A stretch of 50,750 nt of DNA, from contig JARGFM010000025.1 of the NCBI GenBank assembly GCA_029210725.1, forward strand, positions 1 to 50,750, in the 5' to 3' direction. This document shows, piece by piece, positions 28,910 to 37,506 of the stretch. The position numbers and the translations under genes were made by a program. The notes beneath the pieces are model-generated. The model saw nothing but the letters and a program-made list of their open reading frames with translations. It searched no databases and had not been told where the DNA came from. The stretch's first letter is position 1. Every line of letters begins with the position of its first letter. This DNA comes from Bacteroidales bacterium (GTDB lineage: Bacteria; Bacteroidota; Bacteroidia; Bacteroidales; GCA-2748055).

Positions 28910-29629
28910 CTACTTTTTATGAAGGCCGCACTCTTTATGCAGCTCGTTTTCCCACCACCAGCGGCCGGAACGGATATCCTCCCCGGGTTCAACAGCCCGG
29001 GTACAGGGTTCACAGCCTATGCTGGGAAATCCCTGGTCGTGCAGCAGATTATAGGGAATATTATGCTCTTTGATATAGTCCCGGACCTCCTTTTCGGTCC
29101 AGTTAATCAGGGGGTTGATCTTCACCAGTCCGTTTGCCGCATCCCATTCCACCAGCTTGTTGAAAAATCTGGAAACCGACTGGTCTTTCCGCAGTCCGCA
29201 TATCCAGGCCAGCTTATCTTCGAAAGCCCGGGGCAATTGCGCCACCTTCCGGATGGAACAGCAAAGTTTCCTCTTCTCCACACTGTCATAAAACAGGTTG
29301 ATCCCGTTTTCTGCCACCATCTTCTCCACCTTTATTGCCTCCGGGAAATAGATCTTCATGCGAATTCCAAAATGCTTATTGGTGCGGGCAATCAGGTCAT
29401 AGGTCTCCGGAAAGAGCCTCCCGGTATCCAGAGTAAAAATCTCCGTGTCTTTCTTCTGACGAAGTACCATCTCTGTAAGGACCTGATCTTCCAGTCCGAG
29501 ACTGGTTGAAAGAACAAGATGCTCCCCAAAATGCCGGAGGAAAAAGCCTATTACTTCCGCAGGCCTTTTCTCCTTCAACTCCTCATTCCATTGTGCGATC
29601 TGCACCTCCAACTTAGCGCTTAATTCCAT
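28910..29629 (-). CDS. cysH: Assimilatory APS reductase (CysH, Fe-S type)
   Basis: A 239-residue phosphoadenylyl/adenylyl-sulfate reductase producing sulfite with thioredoxin-like electron donors in the cytoplasm. It has STSLGLEDQVL (40-51), the P-loop-like substrate segment and LDTGRLFPETY. The paired cysteines C123-C124 and C206-x2-C209 hold the [4Fe-4S] cluster that marks APS-using rather than PAPS-using enzymes. The catalytic Cys is C234 in ECGLH at the C-terminus. It lies 18 bp downstream of the MurU-like gene. A second, unrelated APS reductase (AprBA) lies about 8 kb away, so the two may work in different directions or conditions. Confidence 0.93.
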   Translation of the reverse strand: MELSAKLEVQIAQWNEELKEKRPAEVIGFFLRHFGEHLVLSTSLGLEDQVLTEMVLRQKKDTEIFTLDTGRLFPETYDLIARTNKHFGIRMKIYFPEAIKVEKMVAENGINLFYDSVEKRKLCCSIRKVAQLPRAFEDKLAWICGLRKDQSVSRFFNKLVEWDAANGLVKINPLINWTEKEVRDYIKEHNIPYNLLHDQGFPSIGCEPCTRAVEPGEDIRSGRWWWENELHKECGLHKK

Positions 29630-29647
29630 GCTGCTATATAAAAAATA

Positions 29648-30364
29648 TCAGGTATAAGACTCCATTTTTCCCATATCAGTCCAGCTATCCTGGTCGTGCC
29701 GGTACAGATGTACCGGATGCGTATTTGCCAGTTCCAGATAGAAAGGCATCAGGGGAAAGCGTTTCTCTTTGGGGAAAAGCTCAAAAATCCCGGGATCCAT
29801 GATATGAATGGCACTGAAAGCGATGGGCTTAAGTCCGTCTGGCGTGGTTCCGGAAAGAATGGTCTCCCCGGTCCGGTTATCGCGCCATCCCTTCAACAGG
29901 CCATCCGCACTCATCAACAGGCTGCGGGAGGTTACCCGCTGCTTGACCGCCAGGGTCGCTAAAGCCCCGCTGGCAAGATGATACCGGTACATAGCGCGGA
30001 GATCAATATTACTAAGGATGTCCACATTATATACCAGGAAAGGTTCCTTACCGAAAAAACTGGACGCATGGGCAATTCCGCCCCCGGTGTCGAGCAGTTC
30101 GTCCTTTTCATGGGAGAACTCGATTCCAATCCCGAAGTGATCCTTCTGTTTTACAAATTCCAAAATCATGTCGGCAAAGTGATGCACATTGATGATGATG
30201 GAAGTAAAGCCAGCCGCTTTTAACTTCAGTATAAGATGCTCGAGCAGGGGTTTGCCCTCCCATTCCAGCAGGGCTTTGGGTTTATGATCGGTCATCGGTC
30301 TCAGTCTGCTTCCGAGCCCGGCAGCCAGAATCATCGCTTTATTTTCTTTGGCTTGCAGCACCAT
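29648..30364 (-). CDS. MurU-like sugar-1-phosphate nucleotidyltransferase
   Basis: A 238-residue nucleotidyltransferase with the GT-A-like fold. The nucleotide-binding signature MILAAGLGSRLRPMT with downstream KPKALLEW is at the N-terminus, followed by ELLDTGGGIAHA and the metal Asp in VYNVDILSN. Length and motifs fit MurU (UDP-MurNAc-forming) or mannose-1-phosphate guanylyltransferase-like enzymes. The neighbouring MurNAc kinase-etherase fusion favours a cell-wall-recycling role, but the kinase AmgK that would feed MurU is not in the window. The ATG at 30364 lies inside the 3' end of the 46-residue gene, out of frame, so translation is probably coupled. Confidence 0.75.
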   Translation of the reverse strand: MVLQAKENKAMILAAGLGSRLRPMTDHKPKALLEWEGKPLLEHLILKLKAAGFTSIIINVHHFADMILEFVKQKDHFGIGIEFSHEKDELLDTGGGIAHASSFFGKEPFLVYNVDILSNIDLRAMYRYHLASGALATLAVKQRVTSRSLLMSADGLLKGWRDNRTGETILSGTTPDGLKPIAFSAIHIMDPGIFELFPKEKRFPLMPFYLELANTHPVHLYRHDQDSWTDMGKMESYT

Positions 30365-30471
30365 TTCTCTTTTGGGGATTGTCTGTCACATTTCTTACAA
30401 CGATATTCCATCTGCCTGTCCTGTATCTTTTCCTCAAGTCCATCCTCCTCCCTGCACATTCTTTTACTCAT
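30331..30471 (-). CDS. Small Cys-rich basic protein (46 residues)
   Basis: A short frame from ATG 30471 to TGA at 30331-30333 encodes 46 residues beginning MSKRMCREEDGLEEKI. It contains YRCKKCDRQ (Cys25, Cys28) and CCKPKK (Cys38, Cys39), a pattern suggesting a mini zinc-binding site, with a strongly basic C-terminus. A purine-rich AGAGGAACGG precedes the ATG. It overlaps the start of the MurU-like gene by 34 bp in another frame. I recall similar short proteins in Bacteroidales but know no function. It fills most of the otherwise empty 163-bp gap between the FadR-type regulator and the nucleotidyltransferase. Confidence 0.65.
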   Translation of the reverse strand: MSKRMCREEDGLEEKIQDRQMEYRCKKCDRQSPKEKWCCKPKKIKR

Positions 30472-30527
30472 CCGTTCCTCTTATGCAAAGAATAACGCAG
30501 CAGGAATAAAATTGTTTTTGGCTAAAC

Positions 30528-31256
30528 TCAGTTAAAATCCGGGTCCAGGTGGAGATCATAAATCTCCCGGGTCCGCTCCAGGTGCTCTCTCATGATCGAA
30601 TGGGCCTCCTTACCCTCTTTTTTCCGGAGGGCATCGACCAGAGCCTGGTGCGATTTCAGGGTATGAGTCTTCTCCCCTTCAATATTCCCGTAAATATAGT
30701 TCCTCATCCGGGGGAGTAAAGAGTAGATAGGTTCCATGGTAATCTGGACAATGGGATTCAGGGTGGCCTTGGTAATGGCCAGGTGAAAGTGATTGTCCAG
30801 ATCAGCCTCCTTTTGTGTGTTATCGGGATCGCAGAGTTCGAACTCTTTCAGGTTCCTGCTTAGCTCATCGATATCCCTGCTGGTCCTGTTCAGGGCTGCC
30901 AGTCTGGCAATTTCCGGTTCAAAAATACACCTCACCTCAATGATCTGCGAGAGAAGGTTCTTATCGAATTTCAAATCGTAGTAGAGATTCAGTGTATCGA
31001 TGGCGTCCTCAATAAGGATTTCGCTGACATACATCCCGCTTCCTTTCTGAATGCTTATCAATCCACGGGCACTCAGGCGTCTTAATGCCTCCCTTAAAGC
31101 GGTCCTGCTTACCCCAAAAGATTCACACATCTCACGCTCAGTGGGCAGTTTAGAACCTACCGGAAGTTTTTTCTCCCTGATGGCATTCTCGAGCGTTCGT
31201 TCGATGCGCTGACTCAGGGTGAGCTTGTTTCCAATATTTTGAAAAATATCATCCAT
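30528..31256 (-). CDS. FadR-subfamily GntR transcriptional regulator
   Basis: A 242-residue regulator. The winged helix-turn-helix is at about 22-80 with KLPTEREMCESFGVSRTALREALRRL and the wing GLISIQKGSGMYV. An all-helical FCD effector domain follows (about 95-235), with metal/ligand residues expected in the stretch containing DLDNHFHLAITKA and the HALV-type helix near SHQALVDAL. ATG at 31256 is preferred; an in-frame TTG lies at 31280. It is divergent from the MurK-MurQ fusion, with a candidate operator at 31303-31313, so it probably controls that gene, with an amino-sugar or sugar-acid as the likely ligand. Confidence 0.85.
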   Translation of the reverse strand: MDDIFQNIGNKLTLSQRIERTLENAIREKKLPVGSKLPTEREMCESFGVSRTALREALRRLSARGLISIQKGSGMYVSEILIEDAIDTLNLYYDLKFDKNLLSQIIEVRCIFEPEIARLAALNRTSRDIDELSRNLKEFELCDPDNTQKEADLDNHFHLAITKATLNPIVQITMEPIYSLLPRMRNYIYGNIEGEKTHTLKSHQALVDALRKKEGKEAHSIMREHLERTREIYDLHLDPDFN

Positions 31257-31298
31257 CACAAGCAGCTTAGATTGTTGCAATTTACAAATTTATTCAGG

Positions 31299-31313
31299 TA
31301 ATTTGTCATACAT
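31299..31313 (+). promoter_or_regulatory. Candidate FadR-type operator overlapping a promoter
   Basis: TTGTCATACAT (31303-31313) matches the FadR-subfamily consensus TNGTNNNACNA at all but the last base. It overlaps TAATTTG (31299-31305), a one-base-short variant of the Bacteroidota -7 box, 26 bp before the ATG of the MurK-MurQ fusion. A wider inverted pair TTGT/ACAA lies at 31274-31287. Confidence 0.45.
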
Positions 31314-31331
31314 CATTCATATTACTATACC

Positions 31332-32993
31332 ATGATACTGATTGCAGACAGCGGTTCCACCAAGACCGACTGGAGATTGATTAAGGGAGAGGAGATCCGC
31401 AGCATGTCGACCAGGGGCATCAATCCCTACCACTCGAGCAGGAAGGAAATTGAAGAGGAGCTTGATAAACTCGATTTTCAGGGTAATGAGCCTAACATCC
31501 ATGAGATCTATTTCTATGGATCGGGAGTCGCCAATGAAGCGATGAAAGATATTATACACAGCTCTCTTCAAAAGCGCATTGGGGTACACCCCTACATCCA
31601 GGTACAGGATGACCTGCTTGGGGTGGCACGCGCACTTTTCCAGGACAGAAGCGGCATTGCCTGCATCCTGGGAACGGGATCCAACTCAGGCCTGTATAAG
31701 GATGGAAAGATCTCGGATAAGGTTCCGGCCATGGGCTACTCCCTGGGTGATGAGGGGGGAGGTGCCGATATCGGAAAACGGCTGGTAAATGCCCTGCATA
31801 AGAGAAACCTGAGCGATGATCTGAGGGAGGCCATTATCAGGGAGGAGGGACTCTCCATAGACCAGATCCTTGAAAATGTCTATAACAAGCCGCATGCGAA
31901 CAGATACCTGGCATCCTTAAGTGAAATCGCTGCAAAGTATATGGAGCACGGGGAGATCAGGAAGATTGTCTATGCGGCTTTTGAAGATTTTATCGAAAAG
32001 AATATTTCCAAGTACAGCGAATTCGAGGATCTGGAAATTGGTTTTGCAGGATCTGTAGCCTTCTACTTTAAGGAGATCCTGACCGAGGTGATGGGTAAGC
32101 ATCATCTGAAAATCAGCCAGGTGATCCCCTCACCCATCGAAGGCCTGGTATCCTACCATAAAGAGGTCCATACCTCAGAGATGAATGGAACGGTCTCTAT
32201 CACCGAATCTGCCTCCCGGTACGATAACCTGGACCAGATGAGCGTCCGGGAGTTGCTGGAGAATATCAATCAGGAGGACAGCACGGTACACAAGGCGGTA
32301 CATACCATCATCCCCAAAATAGAGAAGCTGGTGGAAGGTATAATACCCAGAATCATGAAAGGAGGCCGTCTTTTCTATGTCGGGGCCGGGACCAGCGGGC
32401 GACTGGGTATTGTCGATGCGTCTGAAATCCCGCCCACTTTTGGTGTTCCCTATGATATAGTAATCGGTATTATTGCTGGTGGCGACAAAGCCATCCGTAA
32501 GGCCGTAGAATCGGCCGAGGATGACTTTCATGGGGCCTGGCGCGATCTGGCTAAATTCAAACCTGGCAAAAATGATGTGGTGATCGGGATCGCTGCTTCC
32601 GGCAGAACTCCCTATGTCATAGGGGCCGTTCAGGATGCCGGGAAACACGGCTTGCTTACCGCCTGTATTACCAACAATCCCAACACCAAACTGGCTGCTG
32701 CTGTGGATTTTCCACTGGTAGCCCTGGTGGGACCGGAATTTGTTACAGGCAGCACCCGGATGAAATCCGGAACTTCACAAAAATTGATCCTGAACATGAT
32801 CACCACCTCCACCATGATCAAACTGGGCCGGGTGAAGGGCAATAAAATGGTGGATATGCAGCTCACCAATGCCAAACTGGTCGAACGGGGTTCGAGAATG
32901 ATCAGTGAGGAGCTGGGCCTCGATATGGATGAGTCGAAAAGGCTCCTGCTGCTGCACGGATCGGTAAGGAAGGTGCTGGACAGTTTCAAATGA
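31332..32993 (+). CDS. murQ: MurNAc/GlcNAc kinase fused to MurNAc-6-phosphate etherase
   Basis: A 553-residue fusion. Residues 1 to about 285 are a BadF/BadG-type ASKHA kinase like MurK/NagK (ADSGSTKTDWRLI, CILGTGSNSGLY, GYSLGDEGGGADIG). Residues about 287-553 are a full MurQ SIS-domain etherase (SASRYDNLDQMSVRELLENI, YVGAGTSGRLGIVDASEIPPTFG with the catalytic Glu, GIAASGRTPYVIGA, TGSTRMKSGTSQK). Together they would phosphorylate MurNAc and cleave the lactyl ether to GlcNAc-6-P plus D-lactate in the cytoplasm. Standard MurQ is about 280-300 residues, so this is a true two-domain protein with no internal stop. It is divergent from the FadR-type gene. Its stop abuts that of qmoC. Confidence 0.9.
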   Translation: MILIADSGSTKTDWRLIKGEEIRSMSTRGINPYHSSRKEIEEELDKLDFQGNEPNIHEIYFYGSGVANEAMKDIIHSSLQKRIGVHPYIQVQDDLLGVARALFQDRSGIACILGTGSNSGLYKDGKISDKVPAMGYSLGDEGGGADIGKRLVNALHKRNLSDDLREAIIREEGLSIDQILENVYNKPHANRYLASLSEIAAKYMEHGEIRKIVYAAFEDFIEKNISKYSEFEDLEIGFAGSVAFYFKEILTEVMGKHHLKISQVIPSPIEGLVSYHKEVHTSEMNGTVSITESASRYDNLDQMSVRELLENINQEDSTVHKAVHTIIPKIEKLVEGIIPRIMKGGRLFYVGAGTSGRLGIVDASEIPPTFGVPYDIVIGIIAGGDKAIRKAVESAEDDFHGAWRDLAKFKPGKNDVVIGIAASGRTPYVIGAVQDAGKHGLLTACITNNPNTKLAAAVDFPLVALVGPEFVTGSTRMKSGTSQKLILNMITTSTMIKLGRVKGNKMVDMQLTNAKLVERGSRMISEELGLDMDESKRLLLLHGSVRKVLDSFK

Positions 32994-34094
32994 CTATTTT
33001 CTTCCGATGGAGCGTGCGTACAGCAGGGCTGTAATGCGATAGAAGATATGCCCCAGCTTGGTAAAAGGCAGGTACATAATCACAAACCATACGGCCACCA
33101 GGTGAAAAAAATAGAGGTGGTAAGCACAGTTCCAGTTGCCAAAACGGGCGGCTTCCACCAAAGTCCCGGACAGGGTCAGAAGACCGATGGCCACCAGCAG
33201 GAGCCAATCGGAATAGCTGCTCTTCCCAAATACTTTCTTATTAAAAAGCCTCTGCCCGACCATAAGGCCCAATCCAGTATAAATCATCAGCGAGGCCAGA
33301 TTCCCCATGATTTTAAAGGGATTTCTGATGGGAAGGGGGTAATTATGACTAATAGTGGCATAGATAGCGTAGATGGTGACCAGGATCAACAGGCTGAATC
33401 CGAAAAAGAGCAGCATATGGGCCAGCTTCCCGGATTTCCTCGACTGGCAGGCAGAGAAAGAGACATGGGAGAAAATCTCCCCCAGCACTTTAAAAACAGG
33501 AAGTTTCTTCATCCCGGATTCACCCGGAGGAGTCTGCCGTTTCATGTCTTTCCAGAACCTTCCGATACCAAGGGATGCCAGCAGATAAAAGAAGAAGGTC
33601 AGGGCAGAAAAACTTATATTCAGCAGGCCGTGTGGAAAAAAAGCTGAGTAATCGACCGCTCCTTCGGGTATCCTGAAAGTACCTCCCAGGACAAGAATTG
33701 CAGTAATCACAAACACGGGAACAGCAATGGCCAGAGGAAGCCAACGGGGTTCGCTTACCAGTCTGCCCAGGAAAGAAGGACGGGCATAGTGCAGGTAGGT
33801 CTTCTGACGAATGGCGGAAATCACGTCGGCGGGTTTTACACCCCGGGGGCAATAAGAGCTGCAATCGCCACACTGATAGCAGAGCCATATGTCCACGTTC
33901 CCGATCAGTTTTTCTTTCAGACCCCAGCCGGACCAGATCATCTCTTTTCGGGGAAAGGGGCGTTCCGCGGGTGCCAGTGAACAGACTGCCGAGCAGTTCC
34001 CGCATTGCATGCACTGATTCAGCCGGGATCCGCTCAGGCGGCTCAACTCCCTTTTAAACAGCAGGTCCGGTTGTATGGTAATAGTCTCTTTCAT
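32994..34094 (-). CDS. qmoC: Quinone-interacting oxidoreductase subunit QmoC
   Basis: A 366-residue membrane subunit. The N-terminal HdrC-like domain has two [4Fe-4S] motifs, C28-C31-C34-C38 and C72-C75-C78-C82, each ending in a Cys beside Pro or Ser. After residue 110 there are about six hydrophobic segments of HdrE/NarI-like cytochrome b type, with histidines at predicted membrane faces (for example KLAHMLLFFG, CAYHLYFFH) that could ligate haem. It links the menaquinone pool to QmoAB. It is slightly shorter than the Desulfovibrio protein as I recall it. It is last in the aprBA-qmoABC cluster, 35 bp after qmoB, and abuts the convergent murQ stop. Confidence 0.92.
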   Translation of the reverse strand: MKETITIQPDLLFKRELSRLSGSRLNQCMQCGNCSAVCSLAPAERPFPRKEMIWSGWGLKEKLIGNVDIWLCYQCGDCSSYCPRGVKPADVISAIRQKTYLHYARPSFLGRLVSEPRWLPLAIAVPVFVITAILVLGGTFRIPEGAVDYSAFFPHGLLNISFSALTFFFYLLASLGIGRFWKDMKRQTPPGESGMKKLPVFKVLGEIFSHVSFSACQSRKSGKLAHMLLFFGFSLLILVTIYAIYATISHNYPLPIRNPFKIMGNLASLMIYTGLGLMVGQRLFNKKVFGKSSYSDWLLLVAIGLLTLSGTLVEAARFGNWNCAYHLYFFHLVAVWFVIMYLPFTKLGHIFYRITALLYARSIGRK

Positions 34095-34129
34095 GTCCGC
34101 TCTAAGCTGGCATAGTTCTGTATCTAACC

Positions 34130-36244
34130 TTACATACTTTTAAATGGGTTGGGGCCGATCAGCTCCATCTCTTCCACATAATCGTTTATGATCTCACGTA
34201 TCTCGTGGTGCCCGGTGATCTCCACGAATTCAGTCCGGATCCGTTCGGGTTCAAGCATCATGGTCTCCAGGGTCTCCTGCAGATTCGCAGCGCGCTGTTC
34301 GGTCAGTTCACTGCCATGAATAAAGTGACATTGGTAATCATCACCTGGCTTGCAACCTATCTGCAGGATACCATCGTATCCGTGGGAGAGTGCATCGGAG
34401 ATCCAGACCTTGTTGATGGAACCCAGGCAGCGTACCGGGATAATCCTGACGAAGGGGCTGTAGCCAAGCCGGTGTATTCCTGCTTCATCCAGTGCCGGGT
34501 AGGCATCGTTTTCACAGACGAAAACCAGGATTCTGGGTTTTTCCTCAAACTCATCGGGTATATGCACAGCCTTGATCATGGCCGAAACACTATGGATATG
34601 GAAATCCGCAAAACCTATGACCCGCTCCGGACAGGAGCCCACACAGATGCCACACCTCCGGCAACGTGCCGGATTAGGCAGCGGAGTCCCTTTTTCGGTC
34701 TCATCATAACTACCGAAGGGACACTCCTCCGTGCAGCGCTTGCAATCGGTACAGCGCTCCATATACAGTTCCGGCCAGGTCATATCCCCGGATCGGGGAT
34801 GGAGCGCTTCTCCCCGCTTTACACACTCGATACTCTGGATGGCCTTCATCATGGCACCTGCACCATCCTCCCCGCTCATTTCCATATCCATAGGTGCCCT
34901 GACCGTACCAGCCGCAAAGATACCGGTACGCCTGGTCTCATAAGGAAAACAGATAAAATGAGAGTCGGAAAAATCATATTCCAGTTCGGGAAGTCCCTTT
35001 CCCAGGCGGTACTGCAGCTGAAGATCCGTGGTCGTATTGGGAACCATCCCTGTAGCAAGTACCACCATGTCGCAGGTAATCCGGATGTGGTTTCCCAGCA
35101 GCGACTGGCTTACTGTAAGCTCCATCTCGTTTCCCAGGTCAGAGACCGTACCGACCACCCCTTTGGTCATAAAAATTGCATCATCGGCCTGTACCATTTT
35201 GTAAAACTCCTCCTGAAACCCCATGGTACGGATATCCCGGTATATGATATAGACCTCGGCACCAGGATTGAGTTCCCTGACATAGAGGGCCTGCTTCAGG
35301 GCAGCACTACAACAGTAGGAAGAACAGTATGAAAGATGCCCGGGGTCCCTCGATCCGGCACATAATATAAACAGAACCCGGTCAGGAAGCTCTTGCTCCT
35401 GCACAAATTGCTCAAATTCTTCCAGTGTTTTCACCCGTGGAGAGCCATAGCCCAGCGACACAAGTTTCTCTGTATTATATGGTTTCCAGCCCGTCGCAGT
35501 AACCACAGCACCAACCTGCACTTCCTCTGCCCCTTTATGATCCAGTGAAACGCGAAAATTTCCAGGTTCCCCGGAGATGGATTCTATCCTGGTGTCCAGG
35601 TAGATCTTCACTCCGGGATGCTGCTCAAGCGCTTCTATCTTCTGAGCTATATCGGGCTCTTTCAGCCTGGAAGCTTCTTCACGCTCCGGAAACATTTTAA
35701 AGATCCTTCCGGCATAACCACCCAGCCTCCGGGATCTTTCCACCAGGTGAACCCGGTAACCTGCTTTTGCCCCTTCCAGGGCCGCTGTGATTCCGGCAAT
35801 GCCCCCACCCACCACCAGGATTTCCGGGGAGGTAGTTTCAGGAATATAGGGAGTATTTTCTTTCCTGGCTTCCAGCTTGGCCAGGATCATCCGTGTCTGA
35901 TCCTCTGCGCACATCTGTGTATCCTCCTGCCCGGGCTCCATCACCCAGGCCACCTGCTCTCTCAGGTTAATCCGCTCCAGCTGAACCCCGTCCATATTAA
36001 ATTCTGCACTTTTCACCCGGGGGGAGCAGGCCGCCACAGCCAGTCGGACGATCCCCATATCGAGAACCTTCCCCTTCAGCTCTGCCAATCCCGGTTCGGA
36101 ACAGAGTGAAGGGTGTTTGATACAGGTAAGCCCCTGATATGCCTCTGTGGCCGCATCCAGAAGTTTATCCACATCCAGGCTCTCACCAATGCTGCAACCG
36201 GTGCATACGGCCAGAGCCATATTTTTCCTTTCATTCCCAGTCAT
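34130..36244 (-). CDS. qmoB: Quinone-interacting oxidoreductase subunit QmoB
   Basis: A 704-residue HdrA-like flavoprotein. The N-terminal region has scattered cysteines (C14, C17, C41, C48). The FAD site is VVGGGIAGITAALEGAKAG (about 144-162). Ferredoxin motifs are C498-C501-C504-C508 and C528-C531-C534-C538. The C-terminal 135 residues form an MvhD/FrhD-like domain (VFVCENDAYPALD, VRCLGSI, QIGCKPGDDYQCHF) that distinguishes QmoB from QmoA and HdrA. Its ATG shares one base with the qmoA stop (TAATG), so translation is coupled. A second in-frame ATG lies eight codons on. It transfers electrons between QmoC and AprBA. Confidence 0.93.
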   Translation of the reverse strand: MTGNERKNMALAVCTGCSIGESLDVDKLLDAATEAYQGLTCIKHPSLCSEPGLAELKGKVLDMGIVRLAVAACSPRVKSAEFNMDGVQLERINLREQVAWVMEPGQEDTQMCAEDQTRMILAKLEARKENTPYIPETTSPEILVVGGGIAGITAALEGAKAGYRVHLVERSRRLGGYAGRIFKMFPEREEASRLKEPDIAQKIEALEQHPGVKIYLDTRIESISGEPGNFRVSLDHKGAEEVQVGAVVTATGWKPYNTEKLVSLGYGSPRVKTLEEFEQFVQEQELPDRVLFILCAGSRDPGHLSYCSSYCCSAALKQALYVRELNPGAEVYIIYRDIRTMGFQEEFYKMVQADDAIFMTKGVVGTVSDLGNEMELTVSQSLLGNHIRITCDMVVLATGMVPNTTTDLQLQYRLGKGLPELEYDFSDSHFICFPYETRRTGIFAAGTVRAPMDMEMSGEDGAGAMMKAIQSIECVKRGEALHPRSGDMTWPELYMERCTDCKRCTEECPFGSYDETEKGTPLPNPARCRRCGICVGSCPERVIGFADFHIHSVSAMIKAVHIPDEFEEKPRILVFVCENDAYPALDEAGIHRLGYSPFVRIIPVRCLGSINKVWISDALSHGYDGILQIGCKPGDDYQCHFIHGSELTEQRAANLQETLETMMLEPERIRTEFVEITGHHEIREIINDYVEEMELIGPNPFKSM

Positions 36245-37506
36245 TACTGCATCGCTTTTAGTGCCGCGGCCGTGGCATCTTTTACCGACGAAGAAACATC
36301 CATAGGCCGTTTACAACAGGCTGCGGGAATTATCCCGGAAGACTGTCCGGGCAGATAAAATCCATATTCGTTTATCTCTAATGCAGCTGAAACAGGAGCA
36401 GGTGTTAATCCCAAAGCCAGCACAACCATATCGAATGAATCCCGTCGCCTGGTACCAAGTGAAATATCTTCCAGTTCCAGAACGACTCCCCTCCCTCCTT
36501 CCGCAGGCAGAATCCGTCCCACCTTTCCCTTGGTAAGTATTATGCGCTCTTTTTCTTCCGCTTTCTTCAGCAGCTTTTCATTTCTGCCAGCAAGTCTAAT
36601 ATCGATATAAAAAATCTCCGCAGTCATCTCCGGATACTCCGCTTCCAGGCTTAAGGCATGTTTCAACGAGGCCGGGCAGCAGACAGTCGAGCAGTATGGC
36701 AGATGATTCATGTCCCGCGATCCTGCACACTGGATAAATGCAATGCGCGATGGCACCTTTCCATCCGATGGCCTGGTCAGCTTGCCATGCTCCCTGGTGC
36801 AGGTGGCCAGCATTCGTTCAAACTCCTGGTTGGTCACCACATCAGCCTCTTCCCGGTACCGGTAATTCTCCAGTTTTGCTGCATCGTAAAGGATCCATCC
36901 GGTGGCTACGATGATCTTCCCGACCTGGATCCCCACCTCTCCGGGCAAGGCATCCAGCTGGATGGCATCGTATTCACAAACTTCCAGACACTTCCCGCAA
37001 TCCTCCCCTTTACAGACATCCGGATCGATGCTGTACTTCATGGGAAAGGCCAGGCCGTTGTTTATATAGGCAGCTTTTTCCCCTGCGGTCCGGCCAATCT
37101 TTGCAGGCCTTTCCTCCGGGCATACCCCGGCACACTTGCCACAGGAGGTGCAATTGTTATTGATTAACCGGGGCTTCAGACGGATGTTCACCATATACCG
37201 GCCATCCGCGCCACACAGATCCTTCAGGCTCGCACCGGTATAATAAGTGATACGAGGATTAGAACGGATTCGCCTGTAGTTGATCTCCAATCCACAGGCC
37301 GGCGGACAAAGCTTGGGAAAATAGTTATTAAAGCGGGATACGTTGCCGCCCAGATAGTTCTCCTTTTCAATCAGCACTACCTGCTTTCCGGCCTCCGCCA
37401 GCTCCACAGCAGCGGTGATTCCGCTTATTCCACCTCCTAAAACTAAGGTTGGATAGTCCAAAGTAAATGCTCTTTTTATAATATTTCGCGTTTGATCATC
37501 TCCCAT
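36244..37506 (-). CDS. qmoA: Quinone-interacting oxidoreductase subunit QmoA
   Basis: A 420-residue HdrA-like flavoprotein. The FAD Rossmann motif LVLGGGISGITAAVELAEAG is at 21-40. The QmoA/HdrA hallmark CPPACGLEINY is at 67-77. Two [4Fe-4S] motifs follow, C119-C122-C125-C129 and C165-C170-C173-C177. A further Cys-rich segment (CAGSRD, CSTVCCPASLKHAL) is shared with HdrA and QmoB. The ATG at 37506 overlaps aprA by 31 bp; a TTG at 37461 (giving MDYPTLVLGGG) lies after the aprA stop and is the more family-like start. It forms the soluble Qmo part with QmoB and passes electrons to or from AprBA. Confidence 0.93.
   Translation of the reverse strand: MGDDQTRNIIKRAFTLDYPTLVLGGGISGITAAVELAEAGKQVVLIEKENYLGGNVSRFNNYFPKLCPPACGLEINYRRIRSNPRITYYTGASLKDLCGADGRYMVNIRLKPRLINNNCTSCGKCAGVCPEERPAKIGRTAGEKAAYINNGLAFPMKYSIDPDVCKGEDCGKCLEVCEYDAIQLDALPGEVGIQVGKIIVATGWILYDAAKLENYRYREEADVVTNQEFERMLATCTREHGKLTRPSDGKVPSRIAFIQCAGSRDMNHLPYCSTVCCPASLKHALSLEAEYPEMTAEIFYIDIRLAGRNEKLLKKAEEKERIILTKGKVGRILPAEGGRGVVLELEDISLGTRRRDSFDMVVLALGLTPAPVSAALEINEYGFYLPGQSSGIIPAACCKRPMDVSSSVKDATAAALKAMQ

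Noticed and set aside
34205-35332. Plus-strand open frame of 375 codons opposite qmoB
   Set aside because: Antisense shadow; qmoB is intact in its own frame.
34130-37506. Heterodisulfide reductase (HdrA) for the two flavoproteins
   Set aside because: Two consecutive HdrA-like proteins, the second with an MvhD-like tail, followed by an HdrC/HdrE-type fusion, is the QmoABC layout. There is no HdrB with CCG motifs.
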